Positions 1 through 6,389 of a stretch of DNA of 13,144 nt are shown piece after piece. How positions within the stretch are numbered: the first letter of the stretch is position 1; each line of letters begins with the position of its first letter. The notes below the pieces were generated by a model. That model was not told the DNA's origin, did no database searches, and worked only from the letters and a program-made list of their open reading frames with translations. Source of the stretch: Terrisporobacter mayombei (GTDB lineage Bacteria > Bacillota > Clostridia > Peptostreptococcales > Peptostreptococcaceae). The translations under genes were made by a program, and so were the position numbers. The DNA lies in the NCBI RefSeq assembly GCF_014333445.1, contig NZ_JACRYU010000003.1:1-13144 (forward strand), written 5' to 3'.

Positions 1-27
1 AGGGTTCGATCCCCTTCACCCGCTCCA
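1..27 (+). tRNA. tRNA-Gly, 3' end only (cut by window edge)
   Basis: Only the T loop (GTTCGATC), the 3' T stem, the acceptor 3' strand CACCCGC, discriminator T and encoded CCA remain. A CACCCGC acceptor strand with a U discriminator fits bacterial tRNA-Gly, which starts GCGGGTG. The anticodon lies outside the window, so the amino acid is inference. Confidence 0.7.
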
Positions 28-43
28 TTTAAATAATTATTTT

Positions 44-119
44 GGGACCATAGCTCAGCTGGGAGAGCACCTGCCTTACAAGCAGGGGGTCACAGGTTCG
101 AGCCCTGTTGGTCCCACCA
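44..119 (+). tRNA. tRNA-Val(UAC)
   Basis: Acceptor GGGACCA pairs with TGGTCCC; discriminator A and CCA are encoded. The anticodon loop CTTACAA gives UAC. The 76 bases are identical to the tRNA at 1527-1602. Confidence 0.97.
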
Positions 120-129
120 AAATAAACGC

Positions 130-206
130 GGCCTGGTAGTTCAGTTGGTTAGAATGCCAGCCTGTCACGCTGGAGGTCGAGGGTTCGAGCCCCTTCCAGG
201 TCGCCA
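130..206 (+). tRNA. tRNA-Asp(GUC)
   Basis: Acceptor GGCCTGG pairs with CCAGGTC (one G-U), discriminator G, CCA encoded, loop CTGTCAC gives anticodon GUC. The G discriminator is a known Asp identity element. Confidence 0.97.
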
Positions 207-216
207 TTTTAAATAA

Positions 217-292
217 GCTGGTATGGCTCAATTGGTAGAGCAGCTGACTTGTAATCAGCAGGTTGTAGGTTCGAGTCCTATTACCAGCTCCA
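217..292 (+). tRNA. tRNA-Thr(UGU)
   Basis: Acceptor GCTGGTA pairs with TACCAGC; discriminator T; CCA encoded. Anticodon stem GCTGA/TCAGC encloses CTTGTAA, giving anticodon UGU. Confidence 0.96.
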
Positions 293-304
293 TTTTTTAT
301 ATGC

Positions 305-389
305 GGAGGATTTCCCGAGTGGCCAAAGGGGGCAGACTGTAAATCTGTTAGCAACGCTTTCGGTGGTTCGAATCCACCATCCTCCACCA
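305..389 (+). tRNA. tRNA-Tyr(GUA)
   Basis: At 85 bases it is a class II tRNA with a long variable arm. Acceptor GGAGGAT pairs with ATCCTCC; discriminator A; CCA encoded. The loop CTGTAAA gives anticodon GUA. Confidence 0.96.
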
Positions 390-402
390 ACAAATAAAGT
401 AT

Positions 403-486
403 GCGGATGTGGCGGAATTGGCAGACGCACTAGACTTAGGATCTAGCGCCTTTGGCGTGGGGGTTCGACTCCCTTCATCCGCACCA
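403..486 (+). tRNA. tRNA-Leu(UAG)
   Basis: 84 bases with a long variable arm. Acceptor GCGGATG pairs with CATCCGC; stem CTAGA/TCTAG encloses CTTAGGA, giving anticodon UAG. Discriminator A, CCA encoded. Confidence 0.96.
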
Positions 487-502
487 CTTTTGTAAATCAT
501 GT

Positions 503-579
<77 letters not shown>

Positions 580-588
580 TTTAAATAT

Positions 589-664
589 TGGGGATTAGCC
601 AAGTCGGTAAGGCACATGACTTTGACTCATGCATGCGTAGGTTCGAGTCCTGCATCCCCAGCCA
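589..664 (+). tRNA. tRNA-Gln(UUG)
   Basis: Acceptor TGGGGAT pairs with ATCCCCA; the U1-A72 pair and G discriminator are typical of bacterial tRNA-Gln. Stem CATGA/TCATG encloses CTTTGAC, giving anticodon UUG. CCA encoded. Confidence 0.96.
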
Positions 665-720
665 AATAAACTCTGTAATCTATAGATTGGCAAAAGGCTT
701 CTGAAGATTGCAAAATAAGT

Positions 721-809
<89 letters not shown>

Positions 810-815
810 TTAGAT

Positions 816-891
816 GCCTAGATAGCTCAGTCGGTAGAGCAGGGGACTGAAAATCCCCGTGTCGGTGGTTCGATTCCGCCTCTAGGCACCA
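816..891 (+). tRNA. tRNA-Phe(GAA)
   Basis: Acceptor GCCTAGA pairs with TCTAGGC; stem GGGGA/TCCCC encloses CTGAAAA, giving anticodon GAA. Discriminator A, CCA encoded. Confidence 0.97.
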
Positions 892-904
892 GGATTAATA
901 TTGT

Positions 905-981
905 GGCGGTATAGCTTAGTTGGCTAGAGCGTTCGGTTCATACCCGAAAGGTCACAGGTTCGACTCCTGTTACCGCTACCA
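905..981 (+). tRNA. tRNA-Met(CAU), elongator
   Basis: The anticodon loop TTCATAC gives CAU. Acceptor GGCGGTA pairs with TACCGCT (G1-U72). The start GGCGGTATAGCTTAG and the CATACCCG stretch match the pattern I recall for the Bacillus elongator tRNA-Met. It lacks the unpaired position 1-72 and three G-C anticodon-stem pairs of an initiator. Confidence 0.85.
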
Positions 982-1004
982 TTTAATTTAATAATAATTT
1001 ACGT

Positions 1005-1081
1005 GGACCATTAGCTCAGTTGGTTAGAGCGCCCGGCTCATAACCGGTAGGTCTGGGGTTCGAGTCCCTGATGGTCCACCA
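1005..1081 (+). tRNA. tRNA with CAU anticodon, probably tRNA-Ile2 (lysidine)
   Basis: Acceptor GGACCAT pairs with ATGGTCC; discriminator A; CCA encoded; loop CTCATAA gives CAU. The body (GGACC... start, GGCTCATAACCG core) resembles the Bacillus tRNA-Ile2, whose C34 is converted to lysidine by TilS to read AUA. It differs clearly from the elongator Met gene just upstream. The outermost anticodon-stem pair 27-43 is C·U, unpaired. Automated tools may label it Met; the Ile2 call is inference from resemblance. Confidence 0.7.
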
Positions 1082-1089
1082 CTTTAAGT

Positions 1090-1166
1090 CGAGGTGTAGC
1101 GCAGTTTGGTAGCGCACTTGGTTTGGGACCATGGGGCCGGGGGTTCGAGTCCCTTCACCTCGACCA
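1090..1166 (+). tRNA. tRNA-Pro(UGG)
   Basis: Acceptor CGAGGTG pairs with CACCTCG; discriminator A; CCA encoded. The loop TTTGGGA gives anticodon UGG. The anticodon stem CTTGG/CCATG has one U·U mismatch at 28-42. Confidence 0.94.
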
Positions 1167-1179
1167 TTTTCAATAATAT

Positions 1180-1257
<78 letters not shown>

Positions 1258-1266
1258 AAAAAATAT

Positions 1267-1342
1267 GACTCATTAGCTCAGTCGGTAGAGCACTTGACTT
1301 TTAATCAAGGTGTCCGGAGTTCGAATCTCCGATGGGTCACCA
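1267..1342 (+). tRNA. tRNA-Lys(UUU)
   Basis: Acceptor GACTCAT pairs with ATGGGTC (one U-G); stem CTTGA/TCAAG encloses CTTTTAA, giving anticodon UUU. Discriminator A, CCA encoded. Confidence 0.96.
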
Positions 1343-1350
1343 ATACATAT

Positions 1351-1425
1351 GGCGACATGACCAAGTGGCTAAGGTAGAGGACTGCAACTCCTTCATCCCC
1401 AGTTCGAATCTGGGTGTCGCCTCCA
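1351..1425 (+). tRNA. tRNA-Cys(GCA)
   Basis: Acceptor GGCGACA pairs with TGTCGCC; the U discriminator is the Cys identity base. The loop CTGCAAC gives anticodon GCA. CCA encoded. Confidence 0.96.
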
Positions 1426-1435
1426 TTTTAAATAT

Positions 1436-1512
1436 GCGCCTATAGCTCAACTGGATAGAGTGTCTGACTACGAATCAGAAGGTTGGGGGTTCGAGTCCCT
1501 CTGGGCGCACCA
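1436..1512 (+). tRNA. tRNA-Arg(ACG)
   Basis: Acceptor GCGCCTA pairs with TGGGCGC; stem TCTGA/TCAGA encloses CTACGAA, giving anticodon ACG. A34 would be deaminated to inosine by TadA to read CGU/CGC/CGA (known biology). CCA encoded. Confidence 0.96.
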
Positions 1513-1526
1513 TAATTTATTATCTC

Positions 1527-1602
1527 GGGACCATAGCTCAGCTGGGAGAGCACCTGCCTTACAAGCAGGGGGTCACAGGTTCGAGCCCTGTTGGTCCCAC
1601 CA
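1527..1602 (+). tRNA. tRNA-Val(UAC), second copy; last gene of the array
   Basis: All 76 bases are identical to 44-119, while the flanks differ. It ends five bases before the array's terminator. Confidence 0.97.
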
Positions 1603-1606
1603 TTAT

Positions 1607-1636
1607 CCTCTAGTTTTAATTAACTAGAGGTTTTTT
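1607..1636 (+). terminator. Terminator of the tRNA array
   Basis: A 9-bp perfect stem, CCTCTAGTT (1607-1615) with AACTAGAGG (1622-1630), encloses a TTAATT loop and is followed by six T (1631-1636). It closes the tRNA transcript. Confidence 0.95.
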
Positions 1637-1732
1637 AATATAAAAAATAACTTATAAATAAGACTATTTTTATTAAAATAATGAAATAGAGTGTAATATA
1701 AATAAATATAAAAATTCAAGGAAGGTGCGATT

Positions 1733-2146
1733 ATGTATATTATATTTGGAGAAGAAATAGTAGATAGCGAAGAGATAAGAAAAACAATTGAAGAAAATAG
1801 TGATTTTAGAGTAGATAGAGATATGTGTAAGGGAACAAAAAGAGAAGATGTTGTTGCATATCAATTAAGTATAAAAGTGGATATCTTGAATGGAGAATTA
1901 CAACAAGATTATGATTTAGATAATATGAGTGAAGAAGAACTATTCAAAGAATACATAAGTTTATCAGAAGAAATGGCTGTAGGGCTACAAGAATTCATGC
2001 CGAAGCACTCACTAGTTAATTCTATATCTTATAAATGGGATAATTCTGAAAATGTTATTAAAACAGTATTTACTATGGCTTATATAGGATTAGGACAATT
2101 AAAGTTAAATGACGTATCAAGAAGATTATTGAATGAATTAGATTAA
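1733..2146 (+). CDS. Uncharacterised acidic cytosolic protein, 137 aa
   Basis: I do not recognise this protein. It is an intact 137-residue frame with a strong ribosome binding site, AAGGAAGGTG (1718-1727), five bases before the ATG, so the start is well supported. It is rich in Glu and Asp, has one Cys (32), and shows no signal peptide, membrane segment or zinc motif. Residues 8-24 look helical and charged. A segment rich in Asp and Glu (about 59-82) precedes a more hydrophobic C-terminal half with a run near 110-122 (IKTVFTMAYIGLGQL). Codon use matches its neighbours, so recent transfer is unlikely. It is transcribed alone: terminators lie on both sides (1607-1636 and 2179-2223). Only a weak -10-like TAATAT (1694-1699) was seen upstream. 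The protein's reality is likely; its function is unknown. Confidence 0.85.
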   Translation: MYIIFGEEIVDSEEIRKTIEENSDFRVDRDMCKGTKREDVVAYQLSIKVDILNGELQQDYDLDNMSEEELFKEYISLSEEMAVGLQEFMPKHSLVNSISYKWDNSENVIKTVFTMAYIGLGQLKLNDVSRRLLNELD

Positions 2147-2178
2147 TAAATCATACATAATGATATTTATAGTAAGAG

Positions 2179-2223
2179 AGCTAGCTTATACATGATTTTA
2201 TCGTGTAGAAGCTAGCTTTTTTT
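2179..2223 (+). terminator. Terminator of the 137-aa gene
   Basis: AGCTAGCTT (2179-2187) pairs perfectly with AAGCTAGCT (2209-2217). Inside, TACATGA pairs with TCGTGTA (one U-G) around a short loop. Seven T follow (2217-2223). It is long enough to terminate efficiently. Confidence 0.92.
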
Positions 2224-2445
2224 ATTTAGAAAAAGAAATACAATTACTTTTAATGTTTATGTTAGAATTTATTTTATTAATCTTAATAGTATTTAATATT
2301 CAGGAAAAATTGCTTTATTAAAGTTCGATAGTATAAAGCTAGTTGAAATTATGAATAATTTGAATAAATTAATACATGTGGTAGATTATTAGTTTTAAAT
2401 GGATAAATATACGAATTAATATTTATGTATAGATGTTAGTTTATA

Positions 2446-2487
2446 TATATTATTAATATTATGAAATAACATAAAATTAATAATATA
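2446..2487. repeat. Long AT-rich palindrome (17 paired bases per arm)
   Basis: TATATTATTAAT (2446-2457) is the exact reverse complement of 2476-2487. After one A·A mismatch (2458/2475) the pairing resumes with TTATG (2459-2463) and CATAA (2470-2474) around loop AAATAA. No T run follows on the + strand, so it does not look like a + strand terminator. Its role is unknown. Confidence 0.8.
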
Positions 2488-2647
2488 GTAATATTTAAAG
2501 TTCATATAAATAAGTATGATTTTAAATTTTATTATAAAAATATTCTTTTATGGCTTAATTAACATATGTTATTTTTCATAATTAACAAAATATAATTGCC
2601 TGTTTGGGCTAATTTATATTATTTATTAAGAAACTAATCTATGGTTA

Positions 2648-2676
2648 TTCAAAAATAAAGTAATATGCATTATAAT
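2648..2676 (+). promoter_or_regulatory. Putative sigma-A promoter of pyc
   Basis: A perfect -10 TATAAT lies at 2671-2676. TTCAAA (2648-2653, four of six bases of TTGACA) lies 17 bases upstream. Transcription would begin near 2683, leaving a short leader before the pyc start at 2715. In DNA this AT-rich the match is suggestive only. Confidence 0.45.
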
Positions 2677-2714
2677 CTTTAATATTACGACTAAGTTATG
2701 AGAAGGGGGATAAT

Positions 2715-5700
2715 ATGCTTAAAAAATTTAAGAAAGTATTAGTAGCTAATAGAGGAGAAATTGCTATAAGAATATTTAGAGCTTGTAATGAATTAGGTAT
2801 AAGAAGTGTAGGGATATATAGTAAAGAAGATAAATATAGTTTATTTAGAACTAAGGCTGATGAATCTTACTTAATTGGAAAAGATAAGGGACCGATTGAT
2901 GCATATTTAGATATTGATGGTATTATAGAGCTTGCTAAAGAAAAAAATGTAGATGCAATACATCCAGGTTATGGATTCTTATCAGAAAATCCAGAGTTTG
3001 TGAGAAAATGTGAAGAAAATGGAATAGTGTTTATAGGACCATCTGCTTCTATAATGGAGAGAATGGGAGATAAAATAAACTCTAAGAAAGTTGCACATAA
3101 GGTAGGTGTAGGAACTATACCTGGTGTAGAAGAAGTAATTAAAAGTGTAGAAAAAGCTAAAGAAGTTGCTGACTATTTAGGATATCCAGTAATGATAAAA
3201 GCCTCTAATGGTGGAGGCGGAAGAGGTATGAGAGTTGTCTATGATGAAAAGAATCTAGCACTTGAATATGAGATGGCATGTAGTGAATCTAGAAAAGCTT
3301 TTGGAGAAGATTTGATATTTATAGAAAAATATATAGAAGATCCAAAACATATAGAGGTTCAAGTATTAGGGGATCAATATGGTAATTTAGTTCATTTATA
3401 TGAAAGAGATTGTTCGGTTCAAAGAAGACATCAAAAAATAATAGAATATGCACCAGCATTTTCTTTAGATAGGAAAATAAGAGAAGAGATATGTGAAGAT
3501 GCAGTTAAGATAGCTAAAGAAGTTGGATATGTTAGTGCAGGAACATTAGAATTTTTAGTGGATGCTAAAGGAAATCATTACTTTATAGAAATGAACCCAA
3601 GAATACAGGTTGAACATACAGTTACTGAAGAAGTAACAGGAATAGATATAGTTCAAGGTCAAATACTTATCGCAGAAGGTCATAGACTAGATGATAAAGA
3701 GATAGATATAAAATCTCAAGAAAGCATATCTTTAACAGGATATGCTATACAATGTAGAATAACAACTGAAGATCCGAAAAATAATTTTATGCCTGATACA
3801 GGTAAGATACAAGTTTATAGAACTGGTTCTGGGGCTGGTATAAGACTTGATGGAGGAAATGGTTGTGCTGGATTTAGTATAAGTCCTTATTACGATAGTT
3901 TATTGGTTAAAACTATTTCTTGGGATAGAACCTTTGAAAGAGCAATCAATAAGACAATAAGATCTATAAAAGAGTTAAGGGTTAGAGGAGTTAAGACTAA
4001 CGTAGGATTTTTAGTTAATGTATTACAAGATCCAATGTTTAGAGCTGGTAAGTGTAGTACTAAATTTATAGATGAACATCCAAGGTTATTCGAGATAAAG
4101 GAAAGTAAGGATAGAGGAACAAAATTACTTCAATTTATAGGGGATGTCATAGTAAATGAAAATAAATGTGTGCCTAAACCAAAATTTGAAGTACCTTACC
4201 AACCACGTATAATAACAGAGCATACTCCTAAGATAGAAGGAAGTAGACGACAATTTGAAAGATTAGGAAAAGAAGCGTATATAGAGAAAATAAAAAATGA
4301 AAAGAAACTACTATTAACAGATACAACTATGAGGGATGCTCATCAATCCCTTATAGCTACAAGATTCAGAACTTATGACTTATTACAAGTAGCTAAACCT
4401 ACAAATGAATATATGAAAGATTTATTCTCATTAGAAATGTGGGGAGGAGCAACTTATGATGTAGCATATAGATTCTTAAAAGAGTCTCCATGGAGAAGAC
4501 TACAAAAATTAAGAGCAGAGATACCAGATATTTTGTTCCAAATGTTATTTAGAGCATCAAATGGTGTAGGATATACAAATTATCCGGATAATGTAATAAA
4601 AAATTTCTTAAAGGAAGCTGCATATCAAGGGATAGATGTTATAAGAATATTTGACTCATTAAACTGGGTAGAAAATATGAAACTATCAATAGAAGCTGGA
4701 CTTGAAACAGGAAAAATAGTAGAAGGAACTATGTGTTACACAGGAGATATACTAGATCCAAATAAATCTAAATATAATTTAGAGTATTATGTAAAAATGG
4801 CTAAAGAGTTAGAGTCACTAGGAGTAGATATAATTTGTATAAAAGATATGGCAGGATTATTAAAGCCATATGCTGCTCATCAATTAATAAAAGAATTAAA
4901 GAACAATGTTAAAGCACCTATACATTTACACACACATGACACAAGTGGTAATGGTGTGGCAACATGTTTAATGGCCGCTGAGGCCGGAGTAGATATAGTA
5001 GACTCTGCACTACAAACTATGTCAGGTTTAACAAGTCAACCTTCATTAAATGCAATAGTAGAAGCACTAAGACATACCGAAAGAGATACTAATATTGACT
5101 TATATGGATATCAAGAATTATCAAGCTACTATGGTGATTTAAGAAAAGTATATAAAAAATTTGAAAGTGGTATGAATACATCTTTTGCAGAAATATATGA
5201 ATATGAAATGCCAGGAGGACAGTATTCAAACTTAAAAGCACAAGCTGATAGCTTTGGCCTAGTAAATGCATTTGATAGTGTAAAATTTAATTATAAAGAA
5301 GCGAATCAAATATTAGGGGATATAATTAAGGTTACACCTTCATCAAAAGTTGCTGGGGACTTAGCGATATTTATGACAAAAAATAATTTAACTAAAGATA
5401 ATATATACGAAGAAGGGAAAAAATTATCGTTCCCAGATTCAGTTGTAGATTATTGTAAAGGTATGATAGGTCAGCCAGAAGGTGGTATACCAAAAGATTT
5501 ACAAGAAGTTGTATTAAAAGGTGAAGAAGCTATAACTGTTAGACCAGGTTTATTAATGCCTGAAGCAGATTTTGATAAAGATAAAGATTATTTAAATGAA
5601 AAATTCAACATGAGAGCTAATATAAGAAACATACTTAGCTATGAATTATATCCAAAAGTTTATGAAGAATACCTAAAACACTTACAAGACTATAATGATA

Positions 5701-6149
5701 TATCTAAGCTAGAAAGTCATGTATATTTCTATGGACTTGGAATAGATGAAGAATGTGATGTTGATATTGAAGAAGGAAAGATGCTAACAATTAGCTTAAG
5801 AAATATAGGTGAAGTTAAAGAGAATGGATATAGAACAATTGTATTTGACTTAAATGGTATGCATAGAGAAATAGAAATAAAAGATAATAATTTTGCAGGA
5901 AGTATTAAAGAAGTTGAAATAGCTGATATGAATAATCCTTTAGAAGTAGGTGCTAGCATTCCAGGAAAAGTAATAAAGGTGCTAGTAAAAGAAGGAAATG
6001 AAGTACAAGAAAATCAACCATTAATAGTTATAGAAGCTATGAAAATGGAAACAAATATAGTGTCTAAAACTAGTGGAAAAATTAAATCAATTAAAGTAAA
6101 AGAAAATGAAATGGTTTCTGATAAACAATTACTAATAGTAGTAGAATAA
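2715..6149 (+). CDS. pyc: Pyruvate carboxylase (biotin-dependent)
   Basis: Converts pyruvate, bicarbonate and ATP to oxaloacetate in the cytosol, feeding the incomplete TCA branch and aspartate synthesis. At 1144 residues it is the full-length single-chain form. Biotin carboxylase spans about 1-455, with the glycine-rich ATP loop GGGGRGM (166-172), ERDCSVQRRHQK (230-241) and EMNPRIQVEHTVTE (292-305). Carboxyltransferase spans about 525-800, with DTTMRDAHQS (536-545), the metal and CO2-carrying lysine region CIKDMAG (Lys710) and the metal-binding HLHTHD (His739, His741). A PYC/OADA domain follows, then the biotinyl domain from about 1075 with EAMKM, biotin on Lys1110 (codon 6042-6044). All key residues are present. 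The start follows AGAAGGGGG (2701-2709). The gene is monocistronic, with a terminator directly behind it. Family knowledge suggests a tetramer with acetyl-CoA activation; that is not visible here. Confidence 0.98.
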   Translation: MLKKFKKVLVANRGEIAIRIFRACNELGIRSVGIYSKEDKYSLFRTKADESYLIGKDKGPIDAYLDIDGIIELAKEKNVDAIHPGYGFLSENPEFVRKCEENGIVFIGPSASIMERMGDKINSKKVAHKVGVGTIPGVEEVIKSVEKAKEVADYLGYPVMIKASNGGGGRGMRVVYDEKNLALEYEMACSESRKAFGEDLIFIEKYIEDPKHIEVQVLGDQYGNLVHLYERDCSVQRRHQKIIEYAPAFSLDRKIREEICEDAVKIAKEVGYVSAGTLEFLVDAKGNHYFIEMNPRIQVEHTVTEEVTGIDIVQGQILIAEGHRLDDKEIDIKSQESISLTGYAIQCRITTEDPKNNFMPDTGKIQVYRTGSGAGIRLDGGNGCAGFSISPYYDSLLVKTISWDRTFERAINKTIRSIKELRVRGVKTNVGFLVNVLQDPMFRAGKCSTKFIDEHPRLFEIKESKDRGTKLLQFIGDVIVNENKCVPKPKFEVPYQPRIITEHTPKIEGSRRQFERLGKEAYIEKIKNEKKLLLTDTTMRDAHQSLIATRFRTYDLLQVAKPTNEYMKDLFSLEMWGGATYDVAYRFLKESPWRRLQKLRAEIPDILFQMLFRASNGVGYTNYPDNVIKNFLKEAAYQGIDVIRIFDSLNWVENMKLSIEAGLETGKIVEGTMCYTGDILDPNKSKYNLEYYVKMAKELESLGVDIICIKDMAGLLKPYAAHQLIKELKNNVKAPIHLHTHDTSGNGVATCLMAAEAGVDIVDSALQTMSGLTSQPSLNAIVEALRHTERDTNIDLYGYQELSSYYGDLRKVYKKFESGMNTSFAEIYEYEMPGGQYSNLKAQADSFGLVNAFDSVKFNYKEANQILGDIIKVTPSSKVAGDLAIFMTKNNLTKDNIYEEGKKLSFPDSVVDYCKGMIGQPEGGIPKDLQEVVLKGEEAITVRPGLLMPEADFDKDKDYLNEKFNMRANIRNILSYELYPKVYEEYLKHLQDYNDISKLESHVYFYGLGIDEECDVDIEEGKMLTISLRNIGEVKENGYRTIVFDLNGMHREIEIKDNNFAGSIKEVEIADMNNPLEVGASIPGKVIKVLVKEGNEVQENQPLIVIEAMKMETNIVSKTSGKIKSIKVKENEMVSDKQLLIVVE

Positions 6150-6160
6150 TAAAATAAATA

Positions 6161-6202
6161 AAAACTCTAAAGTATTGGTCAAATCTTACTTTAGAGTTTT
6201 TT
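6161..6202 (+). terminator. Terminator of pyc
   Basis: AAAACTCTAAAGTA (6161-6174) pairs perfectly with TACTTTAGAGTTTT (6187-6200), 14 bp, and the T run continues to 6202. The A-rich 5' arm means it could also act on the opposite strand. Confidence 0.95.
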
Positions 6203-6224
6203 ATTAAAAAGAGGAAAAGATTGA

Positions 6225-6372
6225 ATGATTATAGAATTATACCTTAAATCAAAAAGGCAGATAGACGAATTATTGATTTTCTAAAAAAGTTATCTTATCT
6301 GAATTAATTAGGAATATTATACATACAAATAATATAGAATCATCAAGAATAGCTGAAATTTTATATAATTAA
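6225..6372 (+). pseudogene. Small frameshifted ORF remnant, about 49 codons
   Basis: An ATG at 6225 follows a good ribosome binding site (AGAGGAAAAG, 6210-6219) and opens MIIELYLKSKRQIDELLIF before TAA at 6282-6284. The coding-like text then continues in other frames: DFLKKLSYL from 6275 in frame 3 (modulo 2), and SELIRNIIHTNNIESSRIAEILYN from about 6298 in another frame up to TAA 6370-6372. Stitched together this would be a charged helical protein of about 50 residues, so two indels seem to have broken it. I do not recognise the family. The last part ends just before the ribosome binding site of the next gene. It could instead be a functional 19-residue peptide, or chance. Confidence 0.4.
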
Positions 6373-6389
6373 AAAAGGTAGGTGCTAAT

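Larger units (their letters stand above)
2224..2714 (+). other. Gene-free AT-rich spacer upstream of pyc
   Basis: About 490 bases with no convincing coding region. It holds the palindrome at 2446-2487, the putative pyc promoter at 2648-2676 and the pyc ribosome binding site at 2701-2709. I looked for T-box, biotin-operator and riboswitch cores and saw none. One 31-codon open stretch ends at TAG 2390-2392, without a ribosome binding site. Confidence 0.7.

Noticed and set aside
1673..1864. Antisense frame rich in Phe, Ile and Ser over the start of the 137-aa gene
   Set aside because: Low-complexity translation of AT-rich DNA opposite a gene with a strong ribosome binding site; no start signal of its own.
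2297..2392. 31-codon open stretch ending in MNNLNKLIHVVDY
   Set aside because: No ribosome binding site, no clear start and no recognisable family. Could be the tail of a decayed gene but cannot be separated from chance.
2590..2625. Possible small hairpin (GCC/GGC with AATT arms) upstream of pyc considered as a riboswitch or T-box piece
   Set aside because: The core pairing is only three bases, and no T-box or other riboswitch consensus was found nearby.
6177..6183. GGTCAAA, a CtsR half-site, in the pyc terminator loop
   Set aside because: Only one heptad; the second repeat at the required three-base spacing is absent. A single AGTCAAA inside mcsB is dismissed for the same reason.
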